From Lentisphaerota bacterium (GTDB taxonomy: Bacteria; Verrucomicrobiota; Lentisphaeria; Victivallales; Victivallaceae), in assembly GCA_015061865.1 (NCBI GenBank), contig SUVU01000001.1:62001-126000 (forward strand): DNA of 64,000 nucleotides, given 5' to 3'. Shown one piece after another: positions 1 through 9,324 of this stretch. Position numbers and translations under genes: made by a program. Every line of letters starts with the position of its first letter. The first letter of the stretch is position 1. The notes under the pieces were generated by a model. It saw only the letters and a program-made list of their open reading frames with translations, was not told where the DNA came from and ran no database searches.

Positions 1-1844
1 TCCGTATCTGCCGTGCATTTGAACAGCTCGCCAACGGCGGCAAATTTTCGCCGCTGGCTGATGATGACCTTTCGATCCCCAATTTAATTTTAAGTTATCC
101 GCGGGTCGTTGCCGCCGGACAGTTGGTGGAACTGGAAATCGTCAACGTGCCGGATAGCAATGATAAAGATACTGTTAAAGTTGCCGTCGCTCTGCGTGAC
201 AATGACGGAAAAACGGTATGGCAATCCCCCGAAAAAGTTATGCAAAAGGGCGAGATTTCCACTCAATTATTCCCCGTGCCGAGCGAAACGCTGGCAAAAT
301 ACCGTTTCCTCAATCCGGTTATGACCGTGGACGGCAAAACGTTTGATCGCAGTTTTTATCCGATTGAAATACGGGCATGGTGGCACTGGGATTATCTTTA
401 TGCCAAACATTGTCTGCGGGATATGCCGGAAAACACCACCGCTGAAATCACCTATTCCAAACCGGACAAACACGGTTTGATTCAGGCTCAGGTCAATGTT
501 TCATCCCCGACTGCGCTGCGCAGTATTGAAATCATGACCGGTGACAATCTGGTCGTTTACAGCCACGATGCTAAAGGGGCCCAGTTCCGGGAAACAGCTG
601 ATACGGCGGCATTCCGGATCACTTTGCAGGCATCCCCCAAATCCAATTTGATGATCACCGGTTCAGTACGCTTTCTTAATGCTCCCGGCTTGAAAGCCAC
701 TTCTGGAAGAGCGGCTTTCAGCGGTACGGCTGATAATTGGGTGATGAATGAGTTTAATCTGCATCACCGTCCGGTGCATCGCTATATTTCCATTCCGCGC
801 CGCGAATTGGCAAATGCCGTGATGGAAGTCGATCTGCCGGGACTCACCAAACAGAAAACGGTCATCCGTCTGGCTGATGTGCAGAAACTCGGTTCGATCG
901 GTGTCGGCGGTGATCATTCGTCCAATCTGGTAATCGCCCGCAACAATCAGCAGATGGCAATGCCCGAACCGCTGGGCGGCAAAGAATACACTTTCACCGT
1001 GCCGCTGCGCCCGGATTCATTTGATGCCGCGTTTATGGTGCAGACGGTGGATGAGAAGTTCCGGATTCATCGCTCCAAAAAAACGACTCCGCTTAAATTG
1101 TCCGGCAAAATGGGCAAAATCAACGTCTATTCCATGGCCAAAAAACAGCATGCTTCCGCTGAGGTGGATGTGGATTCACTCCGGCCGCTGGCGTATGACT
1201 TTTCCGCATTGCGCGGCTCGGTGCTGACCAGCACTTACGGAACCAGTATGGATGGTATTTTGAGTGGTTATGTGCCGCAGACCACCGGCTTCGGACAGGG
1301 CGAGACGCTTTATGGCAACGGTATGAAGAAGTTTTTCAAGAAGATCAAAGTGGGTGAATTGGCTGACAGCGTGCCGGAGCGTGAAGTCATTGACGGTAAA
1401 AATGTACTGGTTTTCAAAGGCGGGCAGTATGTTTCTCTGCCGATGGGAATCATTCCGCCTTTTGCCGGATATGAAATCTCCATGGATGTGTATGTTACCA
1501 AAGACGGCGGCAAAATTCAGACATTGCTGACTGACAGCCGTGAAGGATTTACTTTGCAGTTGCGAAACCGGGTTCCGGTAGCACTGTTTTACTGCAATAA
1601 CCTGATCGGAATTGAAAGCGCCCTTAAAATGGCGACCGGTATCCGGTTGCGGCCATGGACGTGGAACCGGATCGTGGTCAAATTTGACCAGAAAAAAATG
1701 GTCATCAATGTCAACGGCGTGGATGGCGAACCGGTGTCGTTTTCCGGTTACAACCGTTATCCGCGGGCAACGACCCTCGGCGCATCTGAACGCGGGGAAT
1801 TTTTCACCGGCAAAATCCGTGATTTTGTTATCACTCCCCGGTGA
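1..1844 (+). CDS. Secreted/large hypothetical protein with C-terminal LamG/concanavalin-like region (5' truncated by window edge)
   Basis: The frame of ORF 123..1844 stays open upstream to base 3 (RICRAFEQLANGGKFSPLADDDLSIPNLILSYPRVVAAGQLVELEI...), so the true start lies outside the window. The C-terminus (GYEISMDVYVTKDGGKIQTLLTDS...WNRIVVKFDQKKMVINVNGVDG) looks LamG-like. Confidence 0.6.
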   Translation, partial: RICRAFEQLANGGKFSPLADDDLSIPNLILSYPRVVAAGQLVELEIVNVPDSNDKDTVKVAVALRDNDGKTVWQSPEKVMQKGEISTQLFPVPSETLAKYRFLNPVMTVDGKTFDRSFYPIEIRAWWHWDYLYAKHCLRDMPENTTAEITYSKPDKHGLIQAQVNVSSPTALRSIEIMTGDNLVVYSHDAKGAQFRETADTAAFRITLQASPKSNLMITGSVRFLNAPGLKATSGRAAFSGTADNWVMNEFNLHHRPVHRYISIPRRELANAVMEVDLPGLTKQKTVIRLADVQKLGSIGVGGDHSSNLVIARNNQQMAMPEPLGGKEYTFTVPLRPDSFDAAFMVQTVDEKFRIHRSKKTTPLKLSGKMGKINVYSMAKKQHASAEVDVDSLRPLAYDFSALRGSVLTSTYGTSMDGILSGYVPQTTGFGQGETLYGNGMKKFFKKIKVGELADSVPEREVIDGKNVLVFKGGQYVSLPMGIIPPFAGYEISMDVYVTKDGGKIQTLLTDSREGFTLQLRNRVPVALFYCNNLIGIESALKMATGIRLRPWTWNRIVVKFDQKKMVINVNGVDGEPVSFSGYNRYPRATTLGASERGEFFTGKIRDFVITPR

Positions 1845-1861
1845 CTTTGCCGGTAAAAGCC

Positions 1862-1891
1862 AAGGGGCTGTCGATTTTTCGACAGCCCCTT
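1862..1891. terminator. Bidirectional intrinsic terminator between convergent genes
   Basis: Perfect 13-bp stem AAGGGGCTGTCGA-TTTT-TCGACAGCCCCTT, with T-rich sequence downstream on the + strand. Confidence 0.85.
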
Positions 1892-1906
1892 GTTTATCGG
1901 ATTTTT

Positions 1907-2995
1907 TTACTTGAGTTGTTTGACCAGAGCCGGTTTTCCGGACGTGTCGGTGTGGATTTCAACGCTGATCTTATTATTGTTCACTTTCAACACGGTGATG
2001 CCGGTTGCGTTGCTGTACATTTCAAAAAGATTGATTTTCAATGCCTGCAAATCTTTTATGGCTGTCGCATTTTTCTTTTCCTGTAATTTTTGAGGAGAAA
2101 TCAGTTTTAGGAAGCCGGCGAAATCCGCAGCTCTCAAGCTGGTTGATTTGCCTCTGTTCCACTGATAAGCGATACTGCTTACCACCAGTTGCGTAAGTGT
2201 ATTTTTTCCATTGCTGACTTTGATAAGAGAGGGATTGTGGGTGTGGGCGGTGATAATAATGGCATTGCGTTCAAAGAGCATTTTTGCGATTTTATCAGCT
2301 CCGGGGACCCGCCATCCCGGCGTGCCGGTGGAACAGGGCAATACCGGGAGATGGGTGATAAAAAATACATGACGGACATTCGGTTTTTTTTTCAAGGTAT
2401 CACGGAGAAATTTCAATGAGGTACTGTTTTTGATCATGCTGTCATAAAATATATAAAGATCGTTGTCGTAAGTGACGTAATAGTTCCCGGAGACGCATTC
2501 CCGTCCCAGCTCTTTGGCAACCAGCGGCAGGAATGCTTTCGCAGCCGGAACTCCGCTGTCGCAGCGTTGGTAGATGGTTTTGCCATCGTTGACATGCGGC
2601 AGATAATATCTGACATCATGATTACCTTTGACCGGAAGCAGCCGGTGTTTCGGGAAAAAACTTTTTACTTTGATGAAAGCATCGGCAAGCATTTTCGCCT
2701 GCTGTTCCGGAGAAATCGCATCCCCCTGGGTAAAGTCGCCTGCCTGAATGACAAATGCCGTCTCCGGAGTTATTAATTTGTCTGCATAAGAAAGCATGGC
2801 GGGAGCCTGCTTTTTCCACATATCAATATATCCCTGATTGATGCGGACTTGGGGTTTCCCGTCCGGAGTACAGTGATAAGAGAGTGCATCGAAGTGAATG
2901 TCCCCCAGTACGATTGCATTGTATTCTGCGGCACAGAGTATAAAAGCCGCGAAAATAACCAGCAAGGTAAATATTTGTTTGATCCGGATGAACAT
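1907..2995 (-). CDS. Secreted metallophosphoesterase
   Basis: Signal-peptide-like MFIRIKQIFTLLVIFAAFILCAAEY; calcineurin-type motifs LGDIHFD, AGDFTQGD, KGNHD, HTHN. Start trimmed from ORF start 3070. Confidence 0.8.
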   Translation of the reverse strand: MFIRIKQIFTLLVIFAAFILCAAEYNAIVLGDIHFDALSYHCTPDGKPQVRINQGYIDMWKKQAPAMLSYADKLITPETAFVIQAGDFTQGDAISPEQQAKMLADAFIKVKSFFPKHRLLPVKGNHDVRYYLPHVNDGKTIYQRCDSGVPAAKAFLPLVAKELGRECVSGNYYVTYDNDLYIFYDSMIKNSTSLKFLRDTLKKKPNVRHVFFITHLPVLPCSTGTPGWRVPGADKIAKMLFERNAIIITAHTHNPSLIKVSNGKNTLTQLVVSSIAYQWNRGKSTSLRAADFAGFLKLISPQKLQEKKNATAIKDLQALKINLFEMYSNATGITVLKVNNNKISVEIHTDTSGKPALVKQLK

Positions 2996-3050
2996 ATTTC
3001 CAACCTTTCTTAAATTTTTATTTTTTTTGCAGTACACCAGCTTAAAACTG

Positions 3051-3776
3051 TTATCTGTATCCCGGTTCATCTTTGAGATGCCAGCCGGGGACGAGCATCC
3101 GAGCTAAACGGTTTTTGGAGTTATTTTTGCCTTTGTTGCGCATATCGTAATCATCATCGTGATTGTTGGCACTGACGTGACCGTCCAGATGTACCGCATT
3201 GGCGCGGTTATTATGCCGCAGGGAAATATAGTCAATGGTATCTTCGCCGTTATAGCGGCATTTGTAATAATTTGATGATGATACCATGTTAGTCTCCGAA
3301 TCTATCCATGCTATCCAGCGGGAGTGGTGGCGGTAATCGGTAATTTTGCGCCATTTTTTATCGCCGACATTTCCGGTTCCGGTGACTTGAAATGCAAGTG
3401 CGTAGCTGAATGCTTTGGGCGCATAGCCGGATGAAGCACTGCTGGAGCCGATACGGACGGGATCACGGGACGGACAGCCGTTGATACTGTTGCCGGCTTT
3501 CCAGTTTTCTTCGGAAACGGCGGGGACGGCGGTTTTACGCAGTGATGCCGACCAGCCGTGTACATAAGTGTTGTTGCAGTCACGCTGCGGGATCAATACT
3601 CCGTCATTGGCATCAGCATACTGCTGCAATGCGGTACCATACTGGCGCAAATTTGAGGTGCAGCTGGAGGAGCGTCCGCGTTCCCGCGCCTTTTGCAATG
3701 TCGGCAGCAGCAATCCTGCTAAAATGGCAATTATTGCAATAACAACCAGCAATTCGATCAGTGTAAATCGTTTCAT
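3051..3776 (-). CDS. Prepilin-type N-terminal cleavage/methylation domain protein (type II secretion pseudopilin-like)
   Basis: [66 protein letters not shown] near the C-terminus. Start trimmed to this Met. Confidence 0.88.
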   Translation of the reverse strand: MKRFTLIELLVVIAIIAILAGLLLPTLQKARERGRSSSCTSNLRQYGTALQQYADANDGVLIPQRDCNNTYVHGWSASLRKTAVPAVSEENWKAGNSINGCPSRDPVRIGSSSASSGYAPKAFSYALAFQVTGTGNVGDKKWRKITDYRHHSRWIAWIDSETNMVSSSNYYKCRYNGEDTIDYISLRHNNRANAVHLDGHVSANNHDDDYDMRNKGKNNSKNRLARMLVPGWHLKDEPGYR

Positions 3777-3867
3777 ATACTTCTCCGTGTGTTGATATGA
3801 TTTCAGGTTACGGATAAAGTATAGTACGCTGCAATAAGAAATACAAGGGGCGCAATCAAAATTATTA

Positions 3868-4641
3868 TTACGGTTTTTGCACCCATTGATCCAGTGCGGT
3901 TTGCATTTCCAGCATGATTTCAACATCGTCCGGCAAGGCGCTGAAAAAGTCCAATCCGGTCGCTTTTTCCACCTCATCTACGGAAACAGCGAAAGAGGAA
4001 ATGCGTTTTTTGCTGGTTGAATTGGGGACGATAAATGCCGCCATTTTATACGGCGGGGTCATATCAAGCACGACTTTATAAAACGCTTTCGGTACCGGCA
4101 GCCGGAATGACCGGTAAGCACGATATTCCAAGTCAAAAATCGGTCCGGTCACAATATAAACTTTTTCTTCCTGGAGCGCCCACTTGCGCACTTGAGTTTC
4201 CAGCCGTTTCCAAATGCCCCGGTTGCATCCCGGAATCTGCGGGGAAATATTGCTCATGAGAAATGAGTTTGCCATCGTCGGTGTGGAGTAGGTCATATCC
4301 GCCGCCGGTGCCAAATGACCGCGGTCGTAGCCGGAACGGTTGTAGTCCGCCGGTCTGACCGGCATAAATCTGACTGCCGGGTCGATGGCAAATTTATTAC
4401 TGCGCCGTATCCGTTTGCCCAGCGTATTTTCGGAAGTAAGTATATAGCTTACCCACAATGCCTGCCGGTATTTATTGCTGTATCCGAGCGCAAAACCGCG
4501 CCGGGTGACCAGCAGATCCGGTTCCTGCGGAATCCCGAAAGGCAGATGGTCAGGAGCAAATAAGCTGTTTTCACCGGCAAATACCGGTGAAAACAGCAAT
4601 AGCGCGGCGATGCCGCAGAGGGTCAAAAATTTATTGAGCAT
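3868..4641 (-). CDS. DNA/RNA non-specific endonuclease, secreted
   Basis: Signal peptide; [12 protein letters not shown] (DRGH motif) and [19 protein letters not shown] typical of the NUC1/EndA family. Confidence 0.88.
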   Translation of the reverse strand: MLNKFLTLCGIAALLLFSPVFAGENSLFAPDHLPFGIPQEPDLLVTRRGFALGYSNKYRQALWVSYILTSENTLGKRIRRSNKFAIDPAVRFMPVRPADYNRSGYDRGHLAPAADMTYSTPTMANSFLMSNISPQIPGCNRGIWKRLETQVRKWALQEEKVYIVTGPIFDLEYRAYRSFRLPVPKAFYKVVLDMTPPYKMAAFIVPNSTSKKRISSFAVSVDEVEKATGLDFFSALPDDVEIMLEMQTALDQWVQKP

Positions 4642-5600
4642 TATTTGAATGTCAATACCACTTTGCCGATATTTTCAGCCCGGCGCAATACGCCGTGGGC
4701 GGCTTCGACTTCCCGGATCGGGAATACGGCGTGGATATTGGTAATGAGTTTCCCGCTGCTGAAAAGCGGGAAAATATCATCGTGCAGCGCCTGCATGATC
4801 CGGCATTTTTCTTCAGACGTCCGGCTGCGCAGCGTACTGCCGATCAGCCGGATGCGTTTGCGCCAGACGGTCTCCAGATTGATGGTGGTTTCAGCTCCTG
4901 CCATTGTGGCGATCATGATCCATCTGCCGCCGAAAACCATTTGTTTGAAACATTCGCCCATCAATTTGCCGCCGATGCAGTCCAATGCAACGGTCGGCGG
5001 ATGGGCTTCAATGACCGGACGGACATCTTCGGTACGGTAATCCAGGACGTGATCGGCGCCGAGTTTTTTGACAAATGCGGCTTTTTCGGGCGAATCGATA
5101 GTGGTAATGACTTCAGCACCCATGGATTTGGCAAACTGGATCGCCGCCAGACCGACGCCGCTGGCGCCGGCTTGCATATAGAATACATCGCCGGGTTTCA
5201 TGCCGCCGGCTTCCAGCATCAAATTCAAATAGACGGTACACCAGACTTCCGGAATGGATGCGGCTTCGATCAGCGAAAGGCCTTCCGGGATCGGGACGAC
5301 CATCCCGGCAGGAACGGCGATTTTTTCGGAATAACCGCCGCCGCCGACCAGCGCACAGACTTTTTCGCCGACGGAAACTTTGGCATCGGCAGGGGCTTCC
5401 AGAACGATACCGGAAACTTCCAGCCCGCACCACTGCGGCCAATCCGGGGGGGAGGCGTAACAGCCGTCTTTCTGCATCAGGTCAGCCCGGTTGACTGCGG
5501 CGGCGTGGACTTCGATAAGCACCTCATTTTCTTTGCGCACCGGATCGGGGACATCGGTCCAGAGAAAATTCAATTTATCGTCAAGGATCATGGCTTTCAT
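4641..5600 (-). CDS. NAD(P)H quinone oxidoreductase / zinc-type alcohol dehydrogenase-like (PIG3-type)
   Basis: GLEVSGIV, YMQAGASGVGLAAIQFAKSMGAEVITTIDSPEKAAFVKKLGADHVLDYR. Confidence 0.88.
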   Translation of the reverse strand: MKAMILDDKLNFLWTDVPDPVRKENEVLIEVHAAAVNRADLMQKDGCYASPPDWPQWCGLEVSGIVLEAPADAKVSVGEKVCALVGGGGYSEKIAVPAGMVVPIPEGLSLIEAASIPEVWCTVYLNLMLEAGGMKPGDVFYMQAGASGVGLAAIQFAKSMGAEVITTIDSPEKAAFVKKLGADHVLDYRTEDVRPVIEAHPPTVALDCIGGKLMGECFKQMVFGGRWIMIATMAGAETTINLETVWRKRIRLIGSTLRSRTSEEKCRIMQALHDDIFPLFSSGKLITNIHAVFPIREVEAAHGVLRRAENIGKVVLTFK

Positions 5601-5603
5601 AAT

Positions 5604-6533
5604 TTATTTCTCCAGTTTTGCCGCACAGAGGCGGGCGGTTTCGCAGATCGCTTCTTCCGGGGTGTAAGTCGGCACATAGCCGATTTCGGTTTTGGCTTTG
5701 TCAATGGTAAAACACATGTGAGTTGCCACGAAATTCAAGCCGATCGGATTGTCGGGGTGACGGATGAGCAATTCAGCCAGCGGCACAAATTCCAAATTGA
5801 CTTTTTTGCCGATAGCTTCGCCATTCAGCGCCAGATAATCTTTGAGGGGCAGGGCGTGGTCGAGGCAGATATTGTATCGTTCACCGATACTGCGGCGGTT
5901 TTCCACTGCCAGACGGAAACTGCGGGCGAGATCTTTGACGTGGATCGGCTGCAGCAGGGCAAGACCGTTGTCCGGAACTTCGAGCGTGTTGCCGGCGATG
6001 ATGTCGGGCAGGAAATCTTTGCGCCTGCCGCCGCGGTTGTCCAGCGGCAGGTAGTCGCCGCCGCCGGTAATGTAGCAGGGGCGGATGACGGTGCCGGGGA
6101 AACCGTAAACGTTGAAAAGCTCCATGACTTTGGCATCGCAAACGGCTTTATTTTTCCAGCCGCTGCCGGCAAAGCCCTGGTAAGGCGCCGTTTCATTGCA
6201 GGGAATGAACGGCAGCGGCGCATAGCCGCCGGTACTGGAGCAATGCAGATAATGGCGCAGACCGGTGGCATATTTGAACACATTGTCAATGGATTCCTCC
6301 GTCGGCACACTGTCAATGATGATTTCAAAACGCTCCTGCAGCAGCTGCTGCATCTGTGCCGCATCGCTTTTGTCAACTGTCACCCGGCGTGTCGAAGCCG
6401 GAACCGGTTCGGCATAATGAGATTCGGATTTCGTGCCGCGGGAAGCCACCGTGACATCATAACCGTTTTTCGCAAAATCCAATACGATATGATGGCCGAC
6501 CCAGCCGGTGCCGCCTAAAACCAAAACTTTCAT
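5604..6533 (-). CDS. NAD-dependent epimerase/dehydratase family protein
   Basis: N-terminal Rossmann motif MKVLVLGGTGWVGHHIV; HCSSTGGY; PIHVKDLAR. Confidence 0.85.
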   Translation of the reverse strand: MKVLVLGGTGWVGHHIVLDFAKNGYDVTVASRGTKSESHYAEPVPASTRRVTVDKSDAAQMQQLLQERFEIIIDSVPTEESIDNVFKYATGLRHYLHCSSTGGYAPLPFIPCNETAPYQGFAGSGWKNKAVCDAKVMELFNVYGFPGTVIRPCYITGGGDYLPLDNRGGRRKDFLPDIIAGNTLEVPDNGLALLQPIHVKDLARSFRLAVENRRSIGERYNICLDHALPLKDYLALNGEAIGKKVNLEFVPLAELLIRHPDNPIGLNFVATHMCFTIDKAKTEIGYVPTYTPEEAICETARLCAAKLEK

Positions 6534-6686
6534 AAAAATCCCTTTCTCTGTGTTTTTTCAGGTAAATTGACTCTTTGAGACAATATAATACCGCAGTAAT
6601 GGATTTGTCAAATGTTGCGAGGGGGATTTTTGCAGTTTTTAGCGGATTGATTTATTTTGTTTATCTTTGAAGTTTAAAAAGCAAAA

Positions 6687-6715
6687 CCCGCAAGCAGTCT
6701 GATACGGCTTGCGGG
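6687..6715 (-). terminator. Intrinsic terminator downstream of rpsT
   Basis: CCCGCAAG...CTTGCGGG hairpin; on the minus strand followed by TTTTGCTTTTT. Confidence 0.8.
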
Positions 6716-6740
6716 AATTTGCTGAACTGAGCGACTGAAA

Positions 6741-7001
6741 TTATTTCGCCGCTGCGATCAATTTGTCCGCCTGGGATTTTTTGTTGGCGGCGCGGTTGGC
6801 ATGGATGGTGCCGGCTTTGACCGCTTTGTCCAAACGGCTGCAGAATTTTTTCGCCAGTTCCGCAGCTGCGGCATCACCGGCTTCAACTGCGGCACGCAGT
6901 TTTTTCTCAATGGTTTTCAGTTCGCTGATCCGGGCGCGGTTGCGGAGGTTCGCTTTTTTGCTGGTACCCAGACGTTTGACGGCAGACTTGGTGTGCGCCA
7001 T
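6741..7001 (-). CDS. rpsT: 30S ribosomal protein S20
   Basis: MAHTKSAVKRLGTSKKANLRNRARISELKTIEKKL...HANRAANKKSQADKLIAAAK. Confidence 0.93.
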   Translation of the reverse strand: MAHTKSAVKRLGTSKKANLRNRARISELKTIEKKLRAAVEAGDAAAAELAKKFCSRLDKAVKAGTIHANRAANKKSQADKLIAAAK

Positions 7002-7170
7002 GTTTTTGATTCCTTATAGTTATTTTTGTAAAAAGAAAAACCTTTATGACATTTGAATAATGTACCACGCTTTTTGCGAAAAGCAAGCAAAATCCGGTAA
7101 AAAAGATGAAAAATATCTCCGCATCCCGCTATTTTCAGAAATATCTGCCGGTATTTCACCGGAAATCCGG

Positions 7171-7199
7171 TTGCAATCTTGCCTGTACATACATATATT
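7171..7199 (+). promoter_or_regulatory. Putative sigma70-type promoter of the AraC-family gene
   Basis: TTGCAA-N17-TATATT. Confidence 0.5.
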
Positions 7200-7251
7200 A
7201 TATACAGAATCATAATAAAATATCATTAATACATGAAAAAATCCTGACAAA

Positions 7252-8190
7252 ATGACTTTTTTGGCATCAGCTTCAGAACGGACTGCTCCGGAAATCAAAA
7301 CCATTACCGCAGATTCCATGTTTGCCGGTTCCAAACTGCGTTTGAAAGTACAGATACCGATTTATCACCGGAATCCGGATCTGTGGCACCGGCACGAGGG
7401 ATTTTACGAATTGGTGATCTGTCGCAGCGGCAGTGCGTTGCAGGAGTACTGGAATTGCGATGGCTTTGATATGATCCGGGGCGGGATGTGTTATATGCTG
7501 GCGCCGGGAACGATCCACCGTTACCGGAGGATCAATGATTTTCAGCACTACAATATTCTCTTTGATGCGGAATTTTCCCCCGCATTGTTCCCCCCGGATG
7601 AGCGAAGTTGGGAAAACAGGTTTTTGGCGGTTGGAAACAGCAAGCCGCAGATATTTTCTCTGGAAGAAGATGGGCTTGCTGCCGCAGTGAAAATCGTTGA
7701 GGACATCCACCGGGAGTTGTTTCAGAAACAACCCGGCTTTGCCGAGGTGTGCCATGCCGACATGGTGCGGCTGTTTATTCATTTGTTCCGGTATTGTGAC
7801 CACCGGGAAAGCAGTGTCGATCCGCGCAATGACCGGATCGCCGCAGTGGTCAGAATGATGGAAAACAATTGCGAAAACCATTATACCCTGGAATCTCTCG
7901 CCAAAAGTGCCGGAATGAGTATCAGTTGCTTCCGGCATAATTTCGCTCTGGCGATCGGTGTTTCGCCGATCGCTTATCTGAACCGGCTGCGGCTGAAAAA
8001 AGGGGCGATGCTGCTGACGCTTTCCGGTTCGATCAGCAGTGTGGCTTCCAAATGCGGCATGTGTGACAGCAACTATTTTACCAAAATGTTTCACCGTGCT
8101 GCCGGCATGACTCCCAGCGCTTTCCGCCGTCAGGCGGCAACGATGGATATGGATGAATTCATGCGCCGGTTTGACGAAGTTCAGTCATAA
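7252..8190 (+). CDS. AraC family transcriptional regulator
   Basis: N-terminal cupin-like region (HRHEGFYELVICRSG) and C-terminal AraC HTH (YTLESLAKSAGMSISCFRHNFALAIGVSPIAYLNRLRLKKGAMLL...SNYFTKMFHRAAGMTPSAFRR). Confidence 0.9.
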   Translation: MTFLASASERTAPEIKTITADSMFAGSKLRLKVQIPIYHRNPDLWHRHEGFYELVICRSGSALQEYWNCDGFDMIRGGMCYMLAPGTIHRYRRINDFQHYNILFDAEFSPALFPPDERSWENRFLAVGNSKPQIFSLEEDGLAAAVKIVEDIHRELFQKQPGFAEVCHADMVRLFIHLFRYCDHRESSVDPRNDRIAAVVRMMENNCENHYTLESLAKSAGMSISCFRHNFALAIGVSPIAYLNRLRLKKGAMLLTLSGSISSVASKCGMCDSNYFTKMFHRAAGMTPSAFRRQAATMDMDEFMRRFDEVQS

Positions 8191-8213
8191 ACCGGAAAAA
8201 TTTTATTCCGCAC

Positions 8214-8242
8214 TTGACAAATTCCATGAATAATGCTAATGT
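8214..8242 (+). promoter_or_regulatory. Sigma70-type promoter of the LacI-family regulator gene
   Basis: TTGACA-N17-TAATGT with TGC (extended -10) immediately 5' of the -10. Confidence 0.7.
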
Positions 8243-8256
8243 AGCTGTTGAGGCCG

Positions 8257-8276
8257 GACGTACAATATTGTACGTC
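8257..8276. promoter_or_regulatory. Perfect 20-bp palindromic operator candidate
   Basis: GACGTACAATATTGTACGTC equals its own reverse complement and lies ~15 bp downstream of the -10, before a LacI-type gene. Confidence 0.75.
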
Positions 8277-8296
8277 TTGAAAAATGGAGTTTGGCG

Positions 8297-9313
8297 GTGA
8301 AAAAGAAAGTTACTCTGAAAGATATTGCCATGCATTGCGAGCTGGCAGTGACGACGGTTTCCCGGATCCTGCGGGATAAGGAAACCTATTGCTCTGCGGC
8401 AAAGATCGCCATGGTCAAACGCATCGCCGCCGAGTGGGATTACCGCCCCAATATCGGCTATAATATTATGACCGGGCGCGAGACCAATATCGCCGCCATC
8501 ATATTTTCGCAGTCCCGGGTGGCGCAGAGCGATTTGAGTTACCGTTTTTATATGCACCTCGGCGGGGAGCTTGACCGGCGCCATTTTGCCAGTTATACGG
8601 CGGTCATGGACGGCGATCTGGCTTCCCAGCTCCGCAAAATCCGGGATTTGGATGAACGCGGCTGCCGTTACTATATTTTTATCGGTACTCCGGCGTATTA
8701 TGAGGAGATTTTCGCCTTTCTGGAGCGTATGCAGCGCAGTTATGTTGGTTACAACTGCTCATTTGTGTCGCGCCGGCTGATGACGGATCAGCCGGGAATG
8801 TATCTGGAATTCGGGCGCATTGCCGCTGCCGCCGGGGCAAAACATTATTATATTGACACTACGGAACGGAATTTTGAAAACAATATATTGCCCCGGGTGC
8901 CGGAAGCGGAACGGAGTGCGTACCGCCGGCATTTGTTTGCCGGGCCGCCGATCGGGTTGGTCGATGGCAACAGCCGGGAGCGTTATTTCGCTCTCGGCGT
9001 TGAAAAAATGAATGAGATATTGGAAAAAGCTCCGGCGGCCGATGCGGTCGCATTTCCAACGGATTTTCATGTTTTCGGTGCCGAAAAAGTGTTGCGGGAA
9101 CGGCGGCTGATCGGCAAAGTTCAGCTTTTCGGCATGGGAAATTCGGCGGCATCGGCATTTGTTCAGTGTGCGTTCCGGACGGCAGATTTTGATGTTGAAA
9201 ACGGTGTTGCCGAACTGCTGGATCAGTTGGACAAAAATGAACCGTGGGAAAAGTGGTTGTGCGGCAAAGTTATCACTTATAATATAGATAAACAGATTTC
9301 AAATCAACAGTAA
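8297..9313 (+). CDS. LacI-family-like transcriptional regulator
   Basis: KKKVTLKDIAMHCELAVTTVSRILRDKETYCSAAKIAMVKRIAAEWDYRPNIGYNIM is a LacI HTH/hinge. GTG start at 8297 (GGAG 8 nt upstream) favoured over TTG at 8291. Confidence 0.85.
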   Translation: MKKKVTLKDIAMHCELAVTTVSRILRDKETYCSAAKIAMVKRIAAEWDYRPNIGYNIMTGRETNIAAIIFSQSRVAQSDLSYRFYMHLGGELDRRHFASYTAVMDGDLASQLRKIRDLDERGCRYYIFIGTPAYYEEIFAFLERMQRSYVGYNCSFVSRRLMTDQPGMYLEFGRIAAAAGAKHYYIDTTERNFENNILPRVPEAERSAYRRHLFAGPPIGLVDGNSRERYFALGVEKMNEILEKAPAADAVAFPTDFHVFGAEKVLRERRLIGKVQLFGMGNSAASAFVQCAFRTADFDVENGVAELLDQLDKNEPWEKWLCGKVITYNIDKQISNQQ

Positions 9314-9324
9314 AGGAGTGAAAA

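Noticed and set aside
3868-4641. Nuclease considered as a toxin/defence effector
   Set aside because: It has a signal peptide and standard NUC family motifs with no immunity or defence neighbours; a secreted nutritional nuclease is simpler.
4695-6518. 607-aa plus-strand ORF antisense to two minus-strand genes
   Set aside because: It fully overlaps well-supported oxidoreductase and epimerase genes on the opposite strand, its composition is F/D/G-rich with no recognisable motif, and it is explained by the genome's codon bias.
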